Positions 34,386 to 43,787 are shown, counted from the first letter of the stretch. The stretch: 64,000 nt of DNA from Variovorax sp. DXTD-1 (GCF_003984625.1 NZ_RWKH01000006.1:124001-188000); one strand, 5' to 3'. Program-made: numbers and translations. Notes: generated from the letters alone by a model not told the origin.

Positions 34386-35894
34386 TCAGGGGTGTGCCGC
34401 CAGCTGTGCACCCGCGCTCACGCTGCCGCTTGCAGCCAGCGCCTCGGGCGGCATCGCCGTCGCGGTTTCGGGCTGCGTTCTGATGGAGGCGCAGCGGCCG
34501 TAGGTGTCGTCGAAGCGCACGATATCGTCCTCGCCCAGATAGCTGCCGGTCTGCACCTCGATCACCTCGAGCATGGTCTTGCCCGGGTTTTCGAGCCGGT
34601 GGATCGCGCCCGAGGGCAGGTAGATGGATTCGTTCTCCCGCACCAGGCTGACCTGGCCGTCGCAGGTGGCCTTGGCGGTGCCGCGCACCACGATCCAATG
34701 CTCGGCGCGATGGTGGTGCATTTGCAGCGACAGCTTGGCGCCCGGGTTCACCGTGAGGCGCTTCACCTGGAAGCGGTCGCCGAAGTCGAGCCTGTCGTAG
34801 GCGCCCCAGGGCCGCACCACGCGCCGGTGTTCGGTCGCTTCGGGCTTGCCTTGCTGCGCGAGCATGCGCACCACCTCGCCGACCTGCTCGGCGCAATCCG
34901 CCTTCGCCACCAGCACGGCGTCGGGCGTGTCCACGATGATCAGGTCCTCGGTGCCCAGCGCCACTACCGGCCGGTGCGGCGCATGAATGAAGGTATTGCG
35001 CGAACGCAGCGTGCTGGCCTGGCCGCTCAGGCGGTTGCCGGTCCCGTCTTCCGGGTGCAGCGTGGCCACCGCGTTCCAGCTTCCCACGTCGCTCCAGGCG
35101 CCTTCGAACTTCACCACGGCAATGTTCTGCTGCTTTTCGAGCACCGCGTAGTCGATGCTGTCGCTGCGGCAGGCCTGGAAGGCCTCGGGATCCAGGCGGT
35201 CGAAGCTGCCCTCGCTCGAAACACCGGCGGTTGCGCGTTGGCAGGCCAGCAGGATATCGGGCGCATGGGCGTTCAAGGCCGAGACCAGCGTACTCGCCTG
35301 CACCAGGAAGATGCCCGCATTCCAGCTGTAGCCGCCGTGCAGGACCAGCGATTCGGCCACCGACGCCGTGGGCTTTTCGACGAAGCGCACCACGGCCCGG
35401 CTGAATCGGTCGGCGGACACCGCGCCGGCTTCGATGTAGCCATAGGCGGTGCTCGCAAAGGAAGGCATCACGCCGAAGGTCACGATATGCCCGGCCAGCG
35501 CCGCGACGACGCCGCGCCGTATCGTCTCGGCGAACAGCGGCGTGTCGGGAATATGGTGGTCGGAGGGGGCGAACAGAAGCAGGTCGTCCTTGCCGGCGAG
35601 CAGTGCCGCCGCCGCCATGGCTGCCGCGGTGTTGCGCGCCATCGGCTCCAGGATCTGCCGTCCGGTGGCACCGGCTTTCTCGACGGCCTCGCGCACCAGG
35701 AAGCGGTGCTCTTCCGATGCGATGCAGGTGATGTTGCTGTTCAGGCTGCACAGGCGCTCCAGCGTCATCTGCAGCAGGCTCTTGTCGCCGATCAGCGGTG
35801 CGAACTGCTTGGGAAGCGTCTTGCGCGAGAGCGGCCACAGGCGCGTGCCGCTGCCTCCGCAGAGCACGACGGGATGGATGGTGGGGGTGTTCAT
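34386..35894 (-). CDS. manC: Mannose-1-phosphate guanylyltransferase / mannose-6-phosphate isomerase (ManC/CpsB)
   Basis: A 502-aa bifunctional enzyme. The N-terminal nucleotidyltransferase has GGSGTRLWPLSRKTLPKQFAPL; the mannose-site region FVEKPT appears near residue 170. The C-terminal cupin isomerase half reads VRPWGAYDRLDFGDRFQVKRLTVNPGAKLSLQMHHHRAEHWIVVRG. It makes GDP-mannose, the precursor of GDP-L-fucose and other sugars for the EPS. A strong ribosome site (AAGGA) precedes it. It is the last gene of the minus-strand EPS run and lies 36 bp after the response-regulator gene. Confidence 0.92.
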   Translation of the reverse strand: MNTPTIHPVVLCGGSGTRLWPLSRKTLPKQFAPLIGDKSLLQMTLERLCSLNSNITCIASEEHRFLVREAVEKAGATGRQILEPMARNTAAAMAAAALLAGKDDLLLFAPSDHHIPDTPLFAETIRRGVVAALAGHIVTFGVMPSFASTAYGYIEAGAVSADRFSRAVVRFVEKPTASVAESLVLHGGYSWNAGIFLVQASTLVSALNAHAPDILLACQRATAGVSSEGSFDRLDPEAFQACRSDSIDYAVLEKQQNIAVVKFEGAWSDVGSWNAVATLHPEDGTGNRLSGQASTLRSRNTFIHAPHRPVVALGTEDLIIVDTPDAVLVAKADCAEQVGEVVRMLAQQGKPEATEHRRVVRPWGAYDRLDFGDRFQVKRLTVNPGAKLSLQMHHHRAEHWIVVRGTAKATCDGQVSLVRENESIYLPSGAIHRLENPGKTMLEVIEVQTGSYLGEDDIVRFDDTYGRCASIRTQPETATAMPPEALAASGSVSAGAQLAAHP

Positions 35895-35930
35895 GACAAC
35901 GTCCTTGATGAAAGGTGAAGGCCGGCCCGC

Positions 35931-36719
35931 TCAGAGCTGCCCGGTGTTGGTGGCAAAGCTCACCGCCTGCGCACGCGAATGCACCTGCAGCTTCTTGTAG
36001 ATGTTCTTGATGTGGGCGTTGACCGTCTGCCCTGAGATCCCGAGCCTCATGCTGATCTCCTTCGACACGCAGCCTCGCGCCACGCAGCGAAGCACCTCGC
36101 GCTCGCGCGTCGTCAGCGTCACCTCGCGCTGCGGCGCCTCGACGTGAGGCGGTTCGCTTGTCTGCTGGTTCATGCGCGTGAGCAGGCGGCGCGCCAGCTT
36201 GGGCGTGATGGCCGCGCCGCCGTTCACCACCTGCAGCACGGCCTGCGCAAAGCTCTGCAACCAGGCGTGCTTGAGCAGGTAGCCCGTGGCGCCAAGCTCG
36301 AAGGCATGCATCACATGGGCGTCGTCTTCCATGGCCGAGATCACGATGATTTCGCAGTAGCGATGCAGCTTGCGCGCCTCGCGGATGAGCTCGAAGCCCG
36401 ATCCGTCGCCGAGCCGCAGGTCGACCATCAGCACGTCGAATTCGTGGGTCGTCAGCAGGCGGCGGCCGTCGCGCACGCTGCCGGCCTGCGCCTCCAGCTG
36501 GATGCGCATGTCCGACAGCAGCTCCTGGGCAATCACGCGGCGCATGAACTCGTCGTCGTCGACGAGCAGCACGCGGACCGGGGCATCTTCCTGCCCCGTC
36601 AGGAAATGCGGCCACAGCGGTTCGGCTGGAGGACAGACGCCGGACGGATAAACCGTGCGGCGCTCGGACGCCCGAGCGTAGTCAGGGGAGTCGGAAGAGT
36701 GAGGCGCGGTGTCGGACAT
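35931..36719 (-). CDS. NarL/FixJ-family response regulator within the EPS locus
   Basis: A 262-aa protein. An N-terminal extension of about 47 residues is unusual for the family. The receiver domain at about 48-165 has DDDE acidic residues and phosphoacceptor D100 (FDVLMVDLRLGDGSGF). The C-terminal LuxR helix-turn-helix reads LTTREREVLRCVARGCVSKEISMRLGISGQTVNAHIKNIYKKLQV. The start has AGGA about 9 nt upstream. No sensor kinase is nearby, so it is an orphan. It probably regulates the EPS operon. A 111-bp gap before it could hold a promoter. Confidence 0.9.
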   Translation of the reverse strand: MSDTAPHSSDSPDYARASERRTVYPSGVCPPAEPLWPHFLTGQEDAPVRVLLVDDDEFMRRVIAQELLSDMRIQLEAQAGSVRDGRRLLTTHEFDVLMVDLRLGDGSGFELIREARKLHRYCEIIVISAMEDDAHVMHAFELGATGYLLKHAWLQSFAQAVLQVVNGGAAITPKLARRLLTRMNQQTSEPPHVEAPQREVTLTTREREVLRCVARGCVSKEISMRLGISGQTVNAHIKNIYKKLQVHSRAQAVSFATNTGQL

Positions 36720-36830
36720 GAAGGTTCCTAGAGAGTTGTTAGGGTTGGAGGAGGTTTCACGTTTGCATCGAGATACGCCGGCCCTCGGGGGCTGGCACTT
36801 GGGGAGCCTTTGCAGGCAGCTTTGAAAGAG

Positions 36831-38111
36831 TCATGGCCGGGATCCGGTGGGGGCGGGAACCGCGAGCGGCTCGGCCACGCAGCGCGTCAGCTCGCGGTCC
36901 AGGCGCTGGAGAATGGCGTTGCGGTCCAGCTCTGTTTCGGCGAACGAACGGGCGGCCGCGCCCATGGCTTCGCGTTGCGGGCGAGACACCGCGAGCTGCG
37001 CGATGGCGTCGGCCAGTGCGTCCGCATCGCCGGGGGCAACCACCATGCCGCGGCCGGACACCACGTTGCTCAGCTCGGTGCCCGCATGGGCCGTGACGAT
37101 CACGGCCTTGCCGCTCGCAAGCATGCCGGCGAGCTTCGACGGCATCACCAGGTCCGCGGCGTCGGCGCGCTGCGGCAGCACGTGGATGTCCGCCATGCCC
37201 AGCAGTTCGTTGAGCCGCTCGGCAGGCTGCAGGTCGATGAAGTGAACGCGCGGCAGGTTTGCGCAGGCGGCCTTCAGCGGCTCGCGGCTCGGGCCGTTGC
37301 CGCAGAACACGAAGTGGATATGCGCCGCCGCAACCAGGCGGTGCGCCGCATCGGCCAGCAGCTCGATGCCCTGCTTGGCCCCCAGGCTGCCCGCGTAGAG
37401 CACCACCACCTCGTCCGCCGGAATGCCGAGCATGTTCCGGTAGCCGGTGGTGCCGTCTGCATCCGATGCACCGGCGGGTTGCGGGAAGATCGAGCGCACA
37501 TCCACCCAGTTGGGCAGCAGCACCAGCCGGGTTTCGTCGATGCCCTTGTCCCTTGCCTTGTCGAGCATGGCGGCCGAGATGGTCGATACGCGGTTGAACC
37601 GGCGAAGCAGCCAGCGCTCGATCGAGAGCGCGAAGCGCCGCACCCGCGCGCCGCGCACCAGGCCCATGCCAAAGGCGGCGTCCACCTCGTAGTCCTGAAT
37701 GTGCAGCCACGACTTGATGCCCAGGACCCGCGAGAAGAGGAGCGCGGACGGCGCGCAGAAAAGGGGCGGTTCGACCACGAAGACCACGTCCGGCTTCCAG
37801 CGGATCTGCGCGAAGAGCAAGGGCAAGCTCGACACCATGAACGAGAACAGATGCGCCAGGCGCGCGAGCGCCCGCGGCCGGGCCGGCACCCAGGTCGGTG
37901 CGCGCCAGATGGTGATGCCGTTCCAGTCCGTCTTGCGGTAGGCCCAGGCCGAATGCCCCTCGAACACTGCCCAGTTCGGAAAGAAGGGCGGCGATGCGAT
38001 CACGCGCACGTCATGGCCCTTTGCATGCAGCCACTGCGCCATCTCGCCCGAGTACTTGCCGATGCCGACCAGCTCTGGCGTGAAGTTCATCGAATAAAGC
38101 AGAATTTTCAC
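36831..38111 (-). CDS. Glycosyltransferase, WcaI-like (GT4)
   Basis: A 426-aa GT-B enzyme of the WcaI type. It has the N-terminal acceptor domain MKILLYSMNFTPELVGIGKYSGEMAQWLHAKGHDVRVIASPPFFPNW, characteristic of colanic-acid WcaI. The donor domain follows with VVLYAGSLGAKQGIELLADAAHRL, ADIHVLPQRADAADLVMPSKLAGMLASGKAVIVTA and DADALADAI. WcaI transfers a sugar (probably fucose) in colanic-acid assembly. It is coupled to the flippase gene by a 4-bp overlap. Confidence 0.88.
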   Translation of the reverse strand: MKILLYSMNFTPELVGIGKYSGEMAQWLHAKGHDVRVIASPPFFPNWAVFEGHSAWAYRKTDWNGITIWRAPTWVPARPRALARLAHLFSFMVSSLPLLFAQIRWKPDVVFVVEPPLFCAPSALLFSRVLGIKSWLHIQDYEVDAAFGMGLVRGARVRRFALSIERWLLRRFNRVSTISAAMLDKARDKGIDETRLVLLPNWVDVRSIFPQPAGASDADGTTGYRNMLGIPADEVVVLYAGSLGAKQGIELLADAAHRLVAAAHIHFVFCGNGPSREPLKAACANLPRVHFIDLQPAERLNELLGMADIHVLPQRADAADLVMPSKLAGMLASGKAVIVTAHAGTELSNVVSGRGMVVAPGDADALADAIAQLAVSRPQREAMGAAARSFAETELDRNAILQRLDRELTRCVAEPLAVPAPTGSRP

Positions 38112-39373
38112 GATGCCCTTTCAAAGGAACCGCGGACCAGCCGCACGATCGGATAGAAGCCGAACAGCGCGCGCATGCGCACCTCATAGAGAAGAAAGTC
38201 AGTGAAGAAGGCGATGAAGAAAACGTAGTGCGGCTTGCCGGGGAAAATCGACACCACCGCGCCGTAGGACACAAGCCGCAGCGCCACTTCGAGCAATGCC
38301 CAGCCGCCGAGCGCGGCCACCGGGCTCTTGAGTGCGAGCAGCATCTCGTGGTGGATCGTGTAGGTGCGCAGCAGGAAGTACGGCGCAATGCACAAGAAGA
38401 TCTCCAGCGCCTCGTGCCCCACCTTCAGCAGCGGCGCGGCCACCGTGATGAGCGCGGCCAGGCCGGCAAAGAGCACGCAGCCCAGCAGGAACGATTGCCT
38501 GGCGAGCTGCAGCGTCGACGCATCGAGCTTGCCGGCCTCGGCACCCAGCATGGCGCGCGTCTTCGTATAGAGAAACGCCTGCACGAACTGCGACGGTGCT
38601 TCCGCCAGCAGAAAGGCGACCTTGAAAGCGCCCACGTATCCGAGCGGCATGAAGAAGGCGACCACCAGCAGGTCCGACTTGCGAAGCAGGAACATCAGCA
38701 GCGAATAAACGGTGGCGCCGCCCTGCGACTGCAGGCGCAGCGCCGGTCGGCCGCGCGGCGGACCCGCGGCCCAGCCCGTGCGCATGCTGGCCGCGCCCAC
38801 GAGCAAAAAGGCCACGAGGTTGATGAGCAGCAGATGCCAGGCACCCAGCTCGAACCCCAGCACGATGAGAGCCGCAATGCCCAGCACCAGAATGCTCGAG
38901 CGGATGCCCGTCTCCAGGTTGAGCAGCCCCGCGTAGCCCAGCCCCCGGCTGTAGGAAAGGCGCAGGCTGATGAACGAGAAAACCGCCAGCGTGCAGACGA
39001 TCAGCGCAAACGGCACGCCCGCCACCGGCAGGTGCTGAACCTTGAGGATCAGCGCGGCCAGCAGCGTAGCCAGCGGAATGCCGATGGCCAGCGTGCGCAG
39101 CACGTCGCCCCGGCTCACGCCCGGCGGCATGCTGGCGGCTTCGCGCGAGAACAGGAGCGAACTGCCCAGCGTTCCCACCACCAGCGCCGCTTCCAGCACC
39201 GACTGGTAGATCGAATACTCGCCGAACTCCGAGGGCGAGACATACGCCGCCATCAGAAAGACGGCCAGGAAGCCCGACATGTAGGCATACAGCCGCGAAG
39301 CCAGCGCACCCAGGCCGCGCAGCTGCACGGCGCGAAAGCCGGGCAGCGTGATGGAGCGATCGAGGAGGTTCAT
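38108..39373 (-). CDS. Polysaccharide repeat-unit flippase (Wzx-like)
   Basis: A 421-aa protein with about 12 hydrophobic helices and few charges, in the MOP/Wzx style. It starts near MNLLDRSITLPGFRAVQLRGLGALASRLYAYMSGFLAVFLMAAYVSPSEFGEYSIYQSVLEAALVVGTLG, which is the typical polysaccharide-biosynthesis-protein N-terminus. I chose the start at 39373 because the ORF upstream of it is unconvincing; no clear ribosome site is seen. It should flip the undecaprenyl-linked repeat unit across the inner membrane. It is part of a Wzx/Wzy-dependent locus with the polymerase-like protein and Wza/Wzc nearby. Confidence 0.8.
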   Translation of the reverse strand: MNLLDRSITLPGFRAVQLRGLGALASRLYAYMSGFLAVFLMAAYVSPSEFGEYSIYQSVLEAALVVGTLGSSLLFSREAASMPPGVSRGDVLRTLAIGIPLATLLAALILKVQHLPVAGVPFALIVCTLAVFSFISLRLSYSRGLGYAGLLNLETGIRSSILVLGIAALIVLGFELGAWHLLLINLVAFLLVGAASMRTGWAAGPPRGRPALRLQSQGGATVYSLLMFLLRKSDLLVVAFFMPLGYVGAFKVAFLLAEAPSQFVQAFLYTKTRAMLGAEAGKLDASTLQLARQSFLLGCVLFAGLAALITVAAPLLKVGHEALEIFLCIAPYFLLRTYTIHHEMLLALKSPVAALGGWALLEVALRLVSYGAVVSIFPGKPHYVFFIAFFTDFLLYEVRMRALFGFYPIVRLVRGSFERAS

Positions 39374-39401
39374 GGCCTGCGCCTGTTGCGTACCAGGTGC
39401 G

Positions 39402-40334
39402 TCATTTCGGCGCTGAGGCGCCCGCGAATGGGCCGGCGCCGGCGGCACGCTGCACGAGCAGGCCGCGGCCGAAGGCCCAGTTCTTGGCGCGGCGCGCCGC
39501 CTGCAGCGCGTACGTCAGCGCGGCGGCCGTGCGCACGCGGCCATGCAGCACGTGCGACATGGCCATCTTTGCGCTACCCTGGAAGTGCAGGGCCATCACG
39601 CCCACCAGCTCGCCGGCTGGTGTTACCACGCTGGGCTGGCCGTCGACGTACACGATGCGCTTGGCGCCGCCCCGTGCCTGGAATTCGTTCAGCAGCAGGT
39701 TGTGGCCGCCGTTGATGTTGTGGTCGATCATCCGTCCGCCGAACACGCGGTTGATCGGGTCCGCATTGCCGCTCGCCTGGGCCCAGAGGTGGAGCAGCGT
39801 CATGTCGGACACGCCGCCGCGCACGCCGCGGGCGGTGAACCGTGCCGCAATCGCGCGCAGCTTGCGGCGGCCGGCGGGCGTGGCGTAGGTGTTGAGCACA
39901 AAAGCGATGAAGCGCTGCAGGCCCATCGCGGTCCAGTAGCTCACGTGCGGCGATATCTGGCACGGGTCCCAGCCGTCGCGGGGGCGCACGTACGAGCCGG
40001 AGAAATCCGCCTTTCCGGCCACGCGCCGGATGTGCGCGCCAACGCCGCGAAACAGCAGCACGTCGCTGTCGATCAGCACGAACTCGCGGCACTCCGGATG
40101 CGCCTTGAGGTACTCGGCCAAGAGGAAGTAGCGCCGGAAGCAGATCTTCTCGAACTCCGGCGAGTTGCTCGACAGGTGCACATAGTGGCTGCACAGGCGC
40201 TCGTAGTCGGGACCGGCGTCGGTGCCCGCCAGCACGACGAGGTGCTCCTCCGCCAAGGCCGCGGACTCGCGGCACAGCAGCAGGGTCTTGTTCTGGCGGT
40301 CTTCCACCACGATGAATGCGAGAGCGTTGGTCAT
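39402..40334 (-). CDS. Glycosyltransferase, GT-A-like with a DSD motif
   Basis: A 310-aa protein. A DxD-type motif lies at FVLIDSDVLLFRG, about residue 90, and there is a C-terminal sugar-acceptor region (ALHFQGSAKM). No transmembrane helix is present. It resembles hypothetical EPS-cluster glycosyltransferases of the nucleotide-diphospho-sugar fold. Which sugar it adds is unknown. It lies between the GH29-like and flippase genes in the operon. Confidence 0.7.
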   Translation of the reverse strand: MTNALAFIVVEDRQNKTLLLCRESAALAEEHLVVLAGTDAGPDYERLCSHYVHLSSNSPEFEKICFRRYFLLAEYLKAHPECREFVLIDSDVLLFRGVGAHIRRVAGKADFSGSYVRPRDGWDPCQISPHVSYWTAMGLQRFIAFVLNTYATPAGRRKLRAIAARFTARGVRGGVSDMTLLHLWAQASGNADPINRVFGGRMIDHNINGGHNLLLNEFQARGGAKRIVYVDGQPSVVTPAGELVGVMALHFQGSAKMAMSHVLHGRVRTAAALTYALQAARRAKNWAFGRGLLVQRAAGAGPFAGASAPK

Positions 40335-40374
40335 GGGCTATGGAAAAAAGATGGCGTTGGTAGTGGGTCGGTGC

Positions 40375-41316
40375 TCAGGGCCGCGGCGCGGTGGCGCTGC
40401 GCACCAGCGCGACATGCGTGGGCAGAAAGCGGTAGTCCGCGTCCAGCGGCAGGTCGAGCGTGAACAGCCCGCCGCGCGCCTTCGCGTCGGCGATCCAGTC
40501 GCGCACCTGGGCGGCCGTGAAGCGCGGCGCAGTGGTCTGGCCCCACGACGCGCCGAGCGGCGTGAGCACGTGGAACGCCAGGCCCGATGCAGGGGTGGTG
40601 GAAGGCCCCGAAGGCGCCGGAGGCTGCAGGAGCTCCCCGGCCATGAGGTTCTGGCACGGTGCGGCCTTGGCGCTGAAGCGCTGCGGCCCCTCGCCGGAGT
40701 TGAAGGCGAGCCACCGCTTGGGCGCACCGGTGCGCGCGGCGGCGCAGAGCCCGTTCCAGTCTTCGGCCGACATGCCCCTGGTGTTGTACACACCGTCGAA
40801 CCACCAGCCCTTGGCCAGCGCGCGGTAGTGTTCCGACCATTCCCGGACCACCGCAGTCCATCCGGCGATGAAGCGCGCGGGCGGCGGCTTCTGCTCCGAA
40901 ACATCGCCCAGGCAATCCATCAGGTAGGCGTCGCCCTGCGGCGCGCGGAAGGGCAGGTACAGCACCAGCCCGATGCCGCGGCGCTGCAAGGCGCGGCCGA
41001 TTTCCATCGGCAGGTCGCGCGGCGGGCGGTTCTCGATGCTGCCGGGGCACAGCAGCTCCAGCGCCGCATTGGGCGCGATGAACTGGCCGTTGTTCTGGCC
41101 CAACGTCAGGATGAGGTAGGAGGCCCGCATGCGTGCGAGCGACGCTGCAAGCGCTTCGGCATCGAATCGCGCCACATCGGCAATGGTTTGCTTGTCGGGC
41201 AGGTAATGCACCATCACGCCGAAGCCCGCCACCGGCGGCGCGGCCGACGCCGCGCAAGCCGCGCACAGCAGCCATGCCGGGAGAAGCCGCCGAAGAGCGC
41301 CTGCAAGCCAGGTCAT
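40375..41316 (-). CDS. Secreted GH29-like (alpha-L-fucosidase-related) protein
   Basis: A 313-aa protein with a signal peptide (MTWLAGALRRLLPAWLLCAACAASAAPP). The mature part resembles the TIM-barrel core of alpha-L-fucosidases. GFGVMVHYLP lies near the start, and WWFDGVYNTRG at residues 171-181 has Asp174 where GH29 enzymes carry the catalytic nucleophile (WFDG). It is shorter than typical GH29 enzymes, lacking the C-terminal beta domain, so it may be a divergent hydrolase or a binding protein. Its start overlaps the GT4 gene stop (ATGA). It is encoded alongside GDP-L-fucose synthase, which suggests a role in trimming or editing fucose-containing EPS. Confidence 0.65.
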   Translation of the reverse strand: MTWLAGALRRLLPAWLLCAACAASAAPPVAGFGVMVHYLPDKQTIADVARFDAEALAASLARMRASYLILTLGQNNGQFIAPNAALELLCPGSIENRPPRDLPMEIGRALQRRGIGLVLYLPFRAPQGDAYLMDCLGDVSEQKPPPARFIAGWTAVVREWSEHYRALAKGWWFDGVYNTRGMSAEDWNGLCAAARTGAPKRWLAFNSGEGPQRFSAKAAPCQNLMAGELLQPPAPSGPSTTPASGLAFHVLTPLGASWGQTTAPRFTAAQVRDWIADAKARGGLFTLDLPLDADYRFLPTHVALVRSATAPRP

Positions 41317-42410
41317 TGCATGGCTCCCGCGAGCGAAACGGCTTCATGCTTGAGCGTGAGGTAGCGCCTTGCCACCGTGCCCGGCGCGCAGGCTTCGGCG
41401 AGCGGCCAGGCCGGCTGCTTGGCCCGGTGCTCGGCCAGGTAGCGCGACAAGCCGCCGAGGTCGGTGGAGCCGTTGCCGATGAAGAAGGCATAGTCGCCGA
41501 ACAGCTCCCGGTGCACCGGAATGTCCGACAGCAGGAGCGGCACGCCCAGCGTGGCGGCCTCGGCGGCGGAGAGGTTGAAGCCCTCGAAGGCCGACAGCGA
41601 AATGAAGGCCGCGGCGCCGCAGTAAAGCTGAGTCAGCTCCTTGCGCGAAACCATTCCCCTGTGGCGCACGCAACTGCGGATGGCAGGGTCCATGCGAGCT
41701 ACCATTCTCGTCACCTCAGCCGCGCCGTTGCCGGTCACGTCCAGCCAATCGACCAGGCCCTCGCGCTTCATGCGCTCGAACAGCTTCAGCGTGCCGTCGA
41801 AGTTCTTGTGCGGGTAGTAGTGGTACGAGGCGATGAGGTAGCGCTCGCCAATGGCCGCCGCGCGCCCCGGCTTGACCGGGCCCGGCGGGCCGGGCGAGCG
41901 GGTTGCATCCACCGGATTGAAGATGACGGTCGGGTGTTCGCAGCGTCCGAAGTAGCGCTCGAAATCCTGCTGGCTGCTTCTGCTGATGAACACCACGTCT
42001 GCCGCGCTGCGCGCCACGCGCCGCAAGCACCAGTCGAGCCACAGGCGCTTGGTGCGGCTGAAATACTGCGGGTAGGCCTTGTACTGCAGGTCGTGCACGA
42101 CCACGATCGAATCGCGGTGGCGCCCGAAAAGCGTGAACGGCAGGAAGTAGTTGGGGAACAGCGAGAACACCGTTTCGCCCGACACCAGCGCCCGCAGCCG
42201 GTGATAGTTGTAGAGCAGTATCTCCAGCAGGAACCGGCTGATCTTCAGGCGCTGCGCGGCGGCGTAGATGCCCGGGTGCCGCTCGCTGATTGGCTGGATG
42301 TGGTCGCCCTTGCACATGCGCATCCTGCGCAGCAGAAGATCGGACACGTTCAGCACGCCGCCCGCGCCTTTGTTGAGGCTGATCGAGTCGTAGAAGAGGT
42401 ATTTGTACAT
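41313..42410 (-). CDS. Glycosyltransferase family 4
   Basis: A 365-aa GT-B enzyme. It has N-terminal YDSISLNKGAGGVLNVSDLLLRRM. In the C-terminal domain it has RYLIASYHYYPHKNFDGTLKLFERM, RMVSRKELTQLYCGAAAFISLSAFEGFNLSAAEAATLGVPLLLSDIPVHRELFGDYAFFIGNG, with the EGFNLSxxE motif typical of GT4. It probably adds one sugar in the repeat unit. A ribosome site (GAGG) precedes the ATG; the gap from the polymerase-like gene is 9 bp. Confidence 0.9.
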   Translation of the reverse strand: MYKYLFYDSISLNKGAGGVLNVSDLLLRRMRMCKGDHIQPISERHPGIYAAAQRLKISRFLLEILLYNYHRLRALVSGETVFSLFPNYFLPFTLFGRHRDSIVVVHDLQYKAYPQYFSRTKRLWLDWCLRRVARSAADVVFISRSSQQDFERYFGRCEHPTVIFNPVDATRSPGPPGPVKPGRAAAIGERYLIASYHYYPHKNFDGTLKLFERMKREGLVDWLDVTGNGAAEVTRMVARMDPAIRSCVRHRGMVSRKELTQLYCGAAAFISLSAFEGFNLSAAEAATLGVPLLLSDIPVHRELFGDYAFFIGNGSTDLGGLSRYLAEHRAKQPAWPLAEACAPGTVARRYLTLKHEAVSLAGAMQ

Positions 42411-42419
42411 GGTGAAACC

Positions 42420-43748
42420 TCAGGTCGTGCCGTGCGCGTACATCGCCGCCCCGCGGCGCGGCTGGCGAAAACGCGAACTCAGCAGCCCGGCAAAAACCGC
42501 CGCGATCAGCCCCGAGGCCGCGAACGGGCCCCACCCGAGAATCGGTCCCCGCATGAAGGGCACGTATGCAGCCAGCAGCACCAGCGCGCAAAGGTAGGAG
42601 GCAGACAGCGCGGCATGCGGCTGGGCCACCTTGTCGAGCATGCGGAACAGGGCCGAGACCGCCAGGCCGAGCATCACCGGCCCCGCCAGGCCGAAGTCGA
42701 AGTACGCCGTGGTGAATGGCGGCAGCGAGAGGTTGCTCTGCGAGAAGTTGCCCAGCACGGCCGGCCATCCGAGGGGGTCGAACTCCGGGTACATCTTCAG
42801 GCTGCGCGGCAGCATGAAAGAGAAGGCTGACAACAGGTAGCGGCCGAAACCCAGTTCGGGTTCAGGCGCGCGCTCCAGCAGCCCGGCCACGATATACATC
42901 GCGTCGAAGTCCTGGCTGTAGGGAAACGTGGTGAGCGTCTCGCCCCAGAAGCTTCCGCGCGAAATCAGGTTCAGCACCGGGCCAAGGCCGGCGATGGCAC
43001 CGAAGATCAGCATGGCCAGCAGCCAGCGGCGCTTGACGCCGAGCACGTAGATGAAAAGCGGCAGCAGGCCGATCAGCAGGATCTGCCGCGGCGTATTGAC
43101 CGGGTAGGCCGCAATGCCGGCCAGCACCAGCGCAAAGCCGGCGGCGCACCATGACCAGACCGTCCGGCGGCGGTATGCGTGGATGGCCAGTGCCACGAAG
43201 CACATCAGCACGATGAGCTTCGGCAGCGTCGAATAGACGATGAAATCGACCGGTAGGTTCTGGCCCTCGTCCGGCAGGCCGCGCGCGATGAAGTTCAGGT
43301 CGGGGCGAATGAACAGCGACGCGAACGCGGCGACCGTGCCGCTCAACAGCAGCAGCACGGGGTGCGCAACGCCGGCGATCTGCGTCTCGGGCACTCCGGC
43401 CCCGCGCGCCAAGGTTGGGGCTGCCGCCTCGTGCATGCCGAACCTGGCGGCCTCCACGCCCGCCATGTACAGCAGCAGCAGCGTGATCGCTTGCGTGTGG
43501 GCGACCGCGCCGATCACGCCCGTGTCCCAGAACGAAACGTCGGCCGCGATCTGCATGGCCGGCGCCACCGAGAAGTAGGTGAGGACCGCGGCGTAGTGAA
43601 TCAGCAGGAACGTGCTCGTTCCCGGGGCGCCGAGCATTGCAAGCTGCACCAGCGAGAGCACGCACACCGCCGCGTAGCCCCAGATCGGGTCTACCTGGGC
43701 GCATGCGAACGCAGCCGCAATGCCGAACCAGAAGCAGAGTGTTCTCAT
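42420..43748 (-). CDS. Membrane protein, Wzy-like EPS polymerase candidate
   Basis: A 442-aa integral membrane protein with about 12 helices. A large extracytoplasmic loop between about residues 230 and 340 (ISRGSFWGETLTTFPYSQDFDAMYIVAG, LPRSLKMYPEFDPLGWPAVLGNFSQSN) is typical of Wzy/O-antigen-polymerase topology. It has no strong sequence family I can name. Placement with Wzx, Wza and Wzc and the absence of any other polymerase in the locus support the role. The start follows AAGGCCTGTC. Confidence 0.65.
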   Translation of the reverse strand: MRTLCFWFGIAAAFACAQVDPIWGYAAVCVLSLVQLAMLGAPGTSTFLLIHYAAVLTYFSVAPAMQIAADVSFWDTGVIGAVAHTQAITLLLLYMAGVEAARFGMHEAAAPTLARGAGVPETQIAGVAHPVLLLLSGTVAAFASLFIRPDLNFIARGLPDEGQNLPVDFIVYSTLPKLIVLMCFVALAIHAYRRRTVWSWCAAGFALVLAGIAAYPVNTPRQILLIGLLPLFIYVLGVKRRWLLAMLIFGAIAGLGPVLNLISRGSFWGETLTTFPYSQDFDAMYIVAGLLERAPEPELGFGRYLLSAFSFMLPRSLKMYPEFDPLGWPAVLGNFSQSNLSLPPFTTAYFDFGLAGPVMLGLAVSALFRMLDKVAQPHAALSASYLCALVLLAAYVPFMRGPILGWGPFAASGLIAAVFAGLLSSRFRQPRRGAAMYAHGTT

Positions 43749-43787
43749 GACAGGCCTTGTGGAGGTCGGGGGTGTGGAGCGTTCGGC

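Noticed and set aside
40375-41316. Possible secreted polysaccharide lyase instead of a GH29-like protein
   Set aside because: No lyase motif was seen, whereas WWFDGVYN lies at the expected place for a GH29 nucleophile; kept as GH29-like with moderate confidence.
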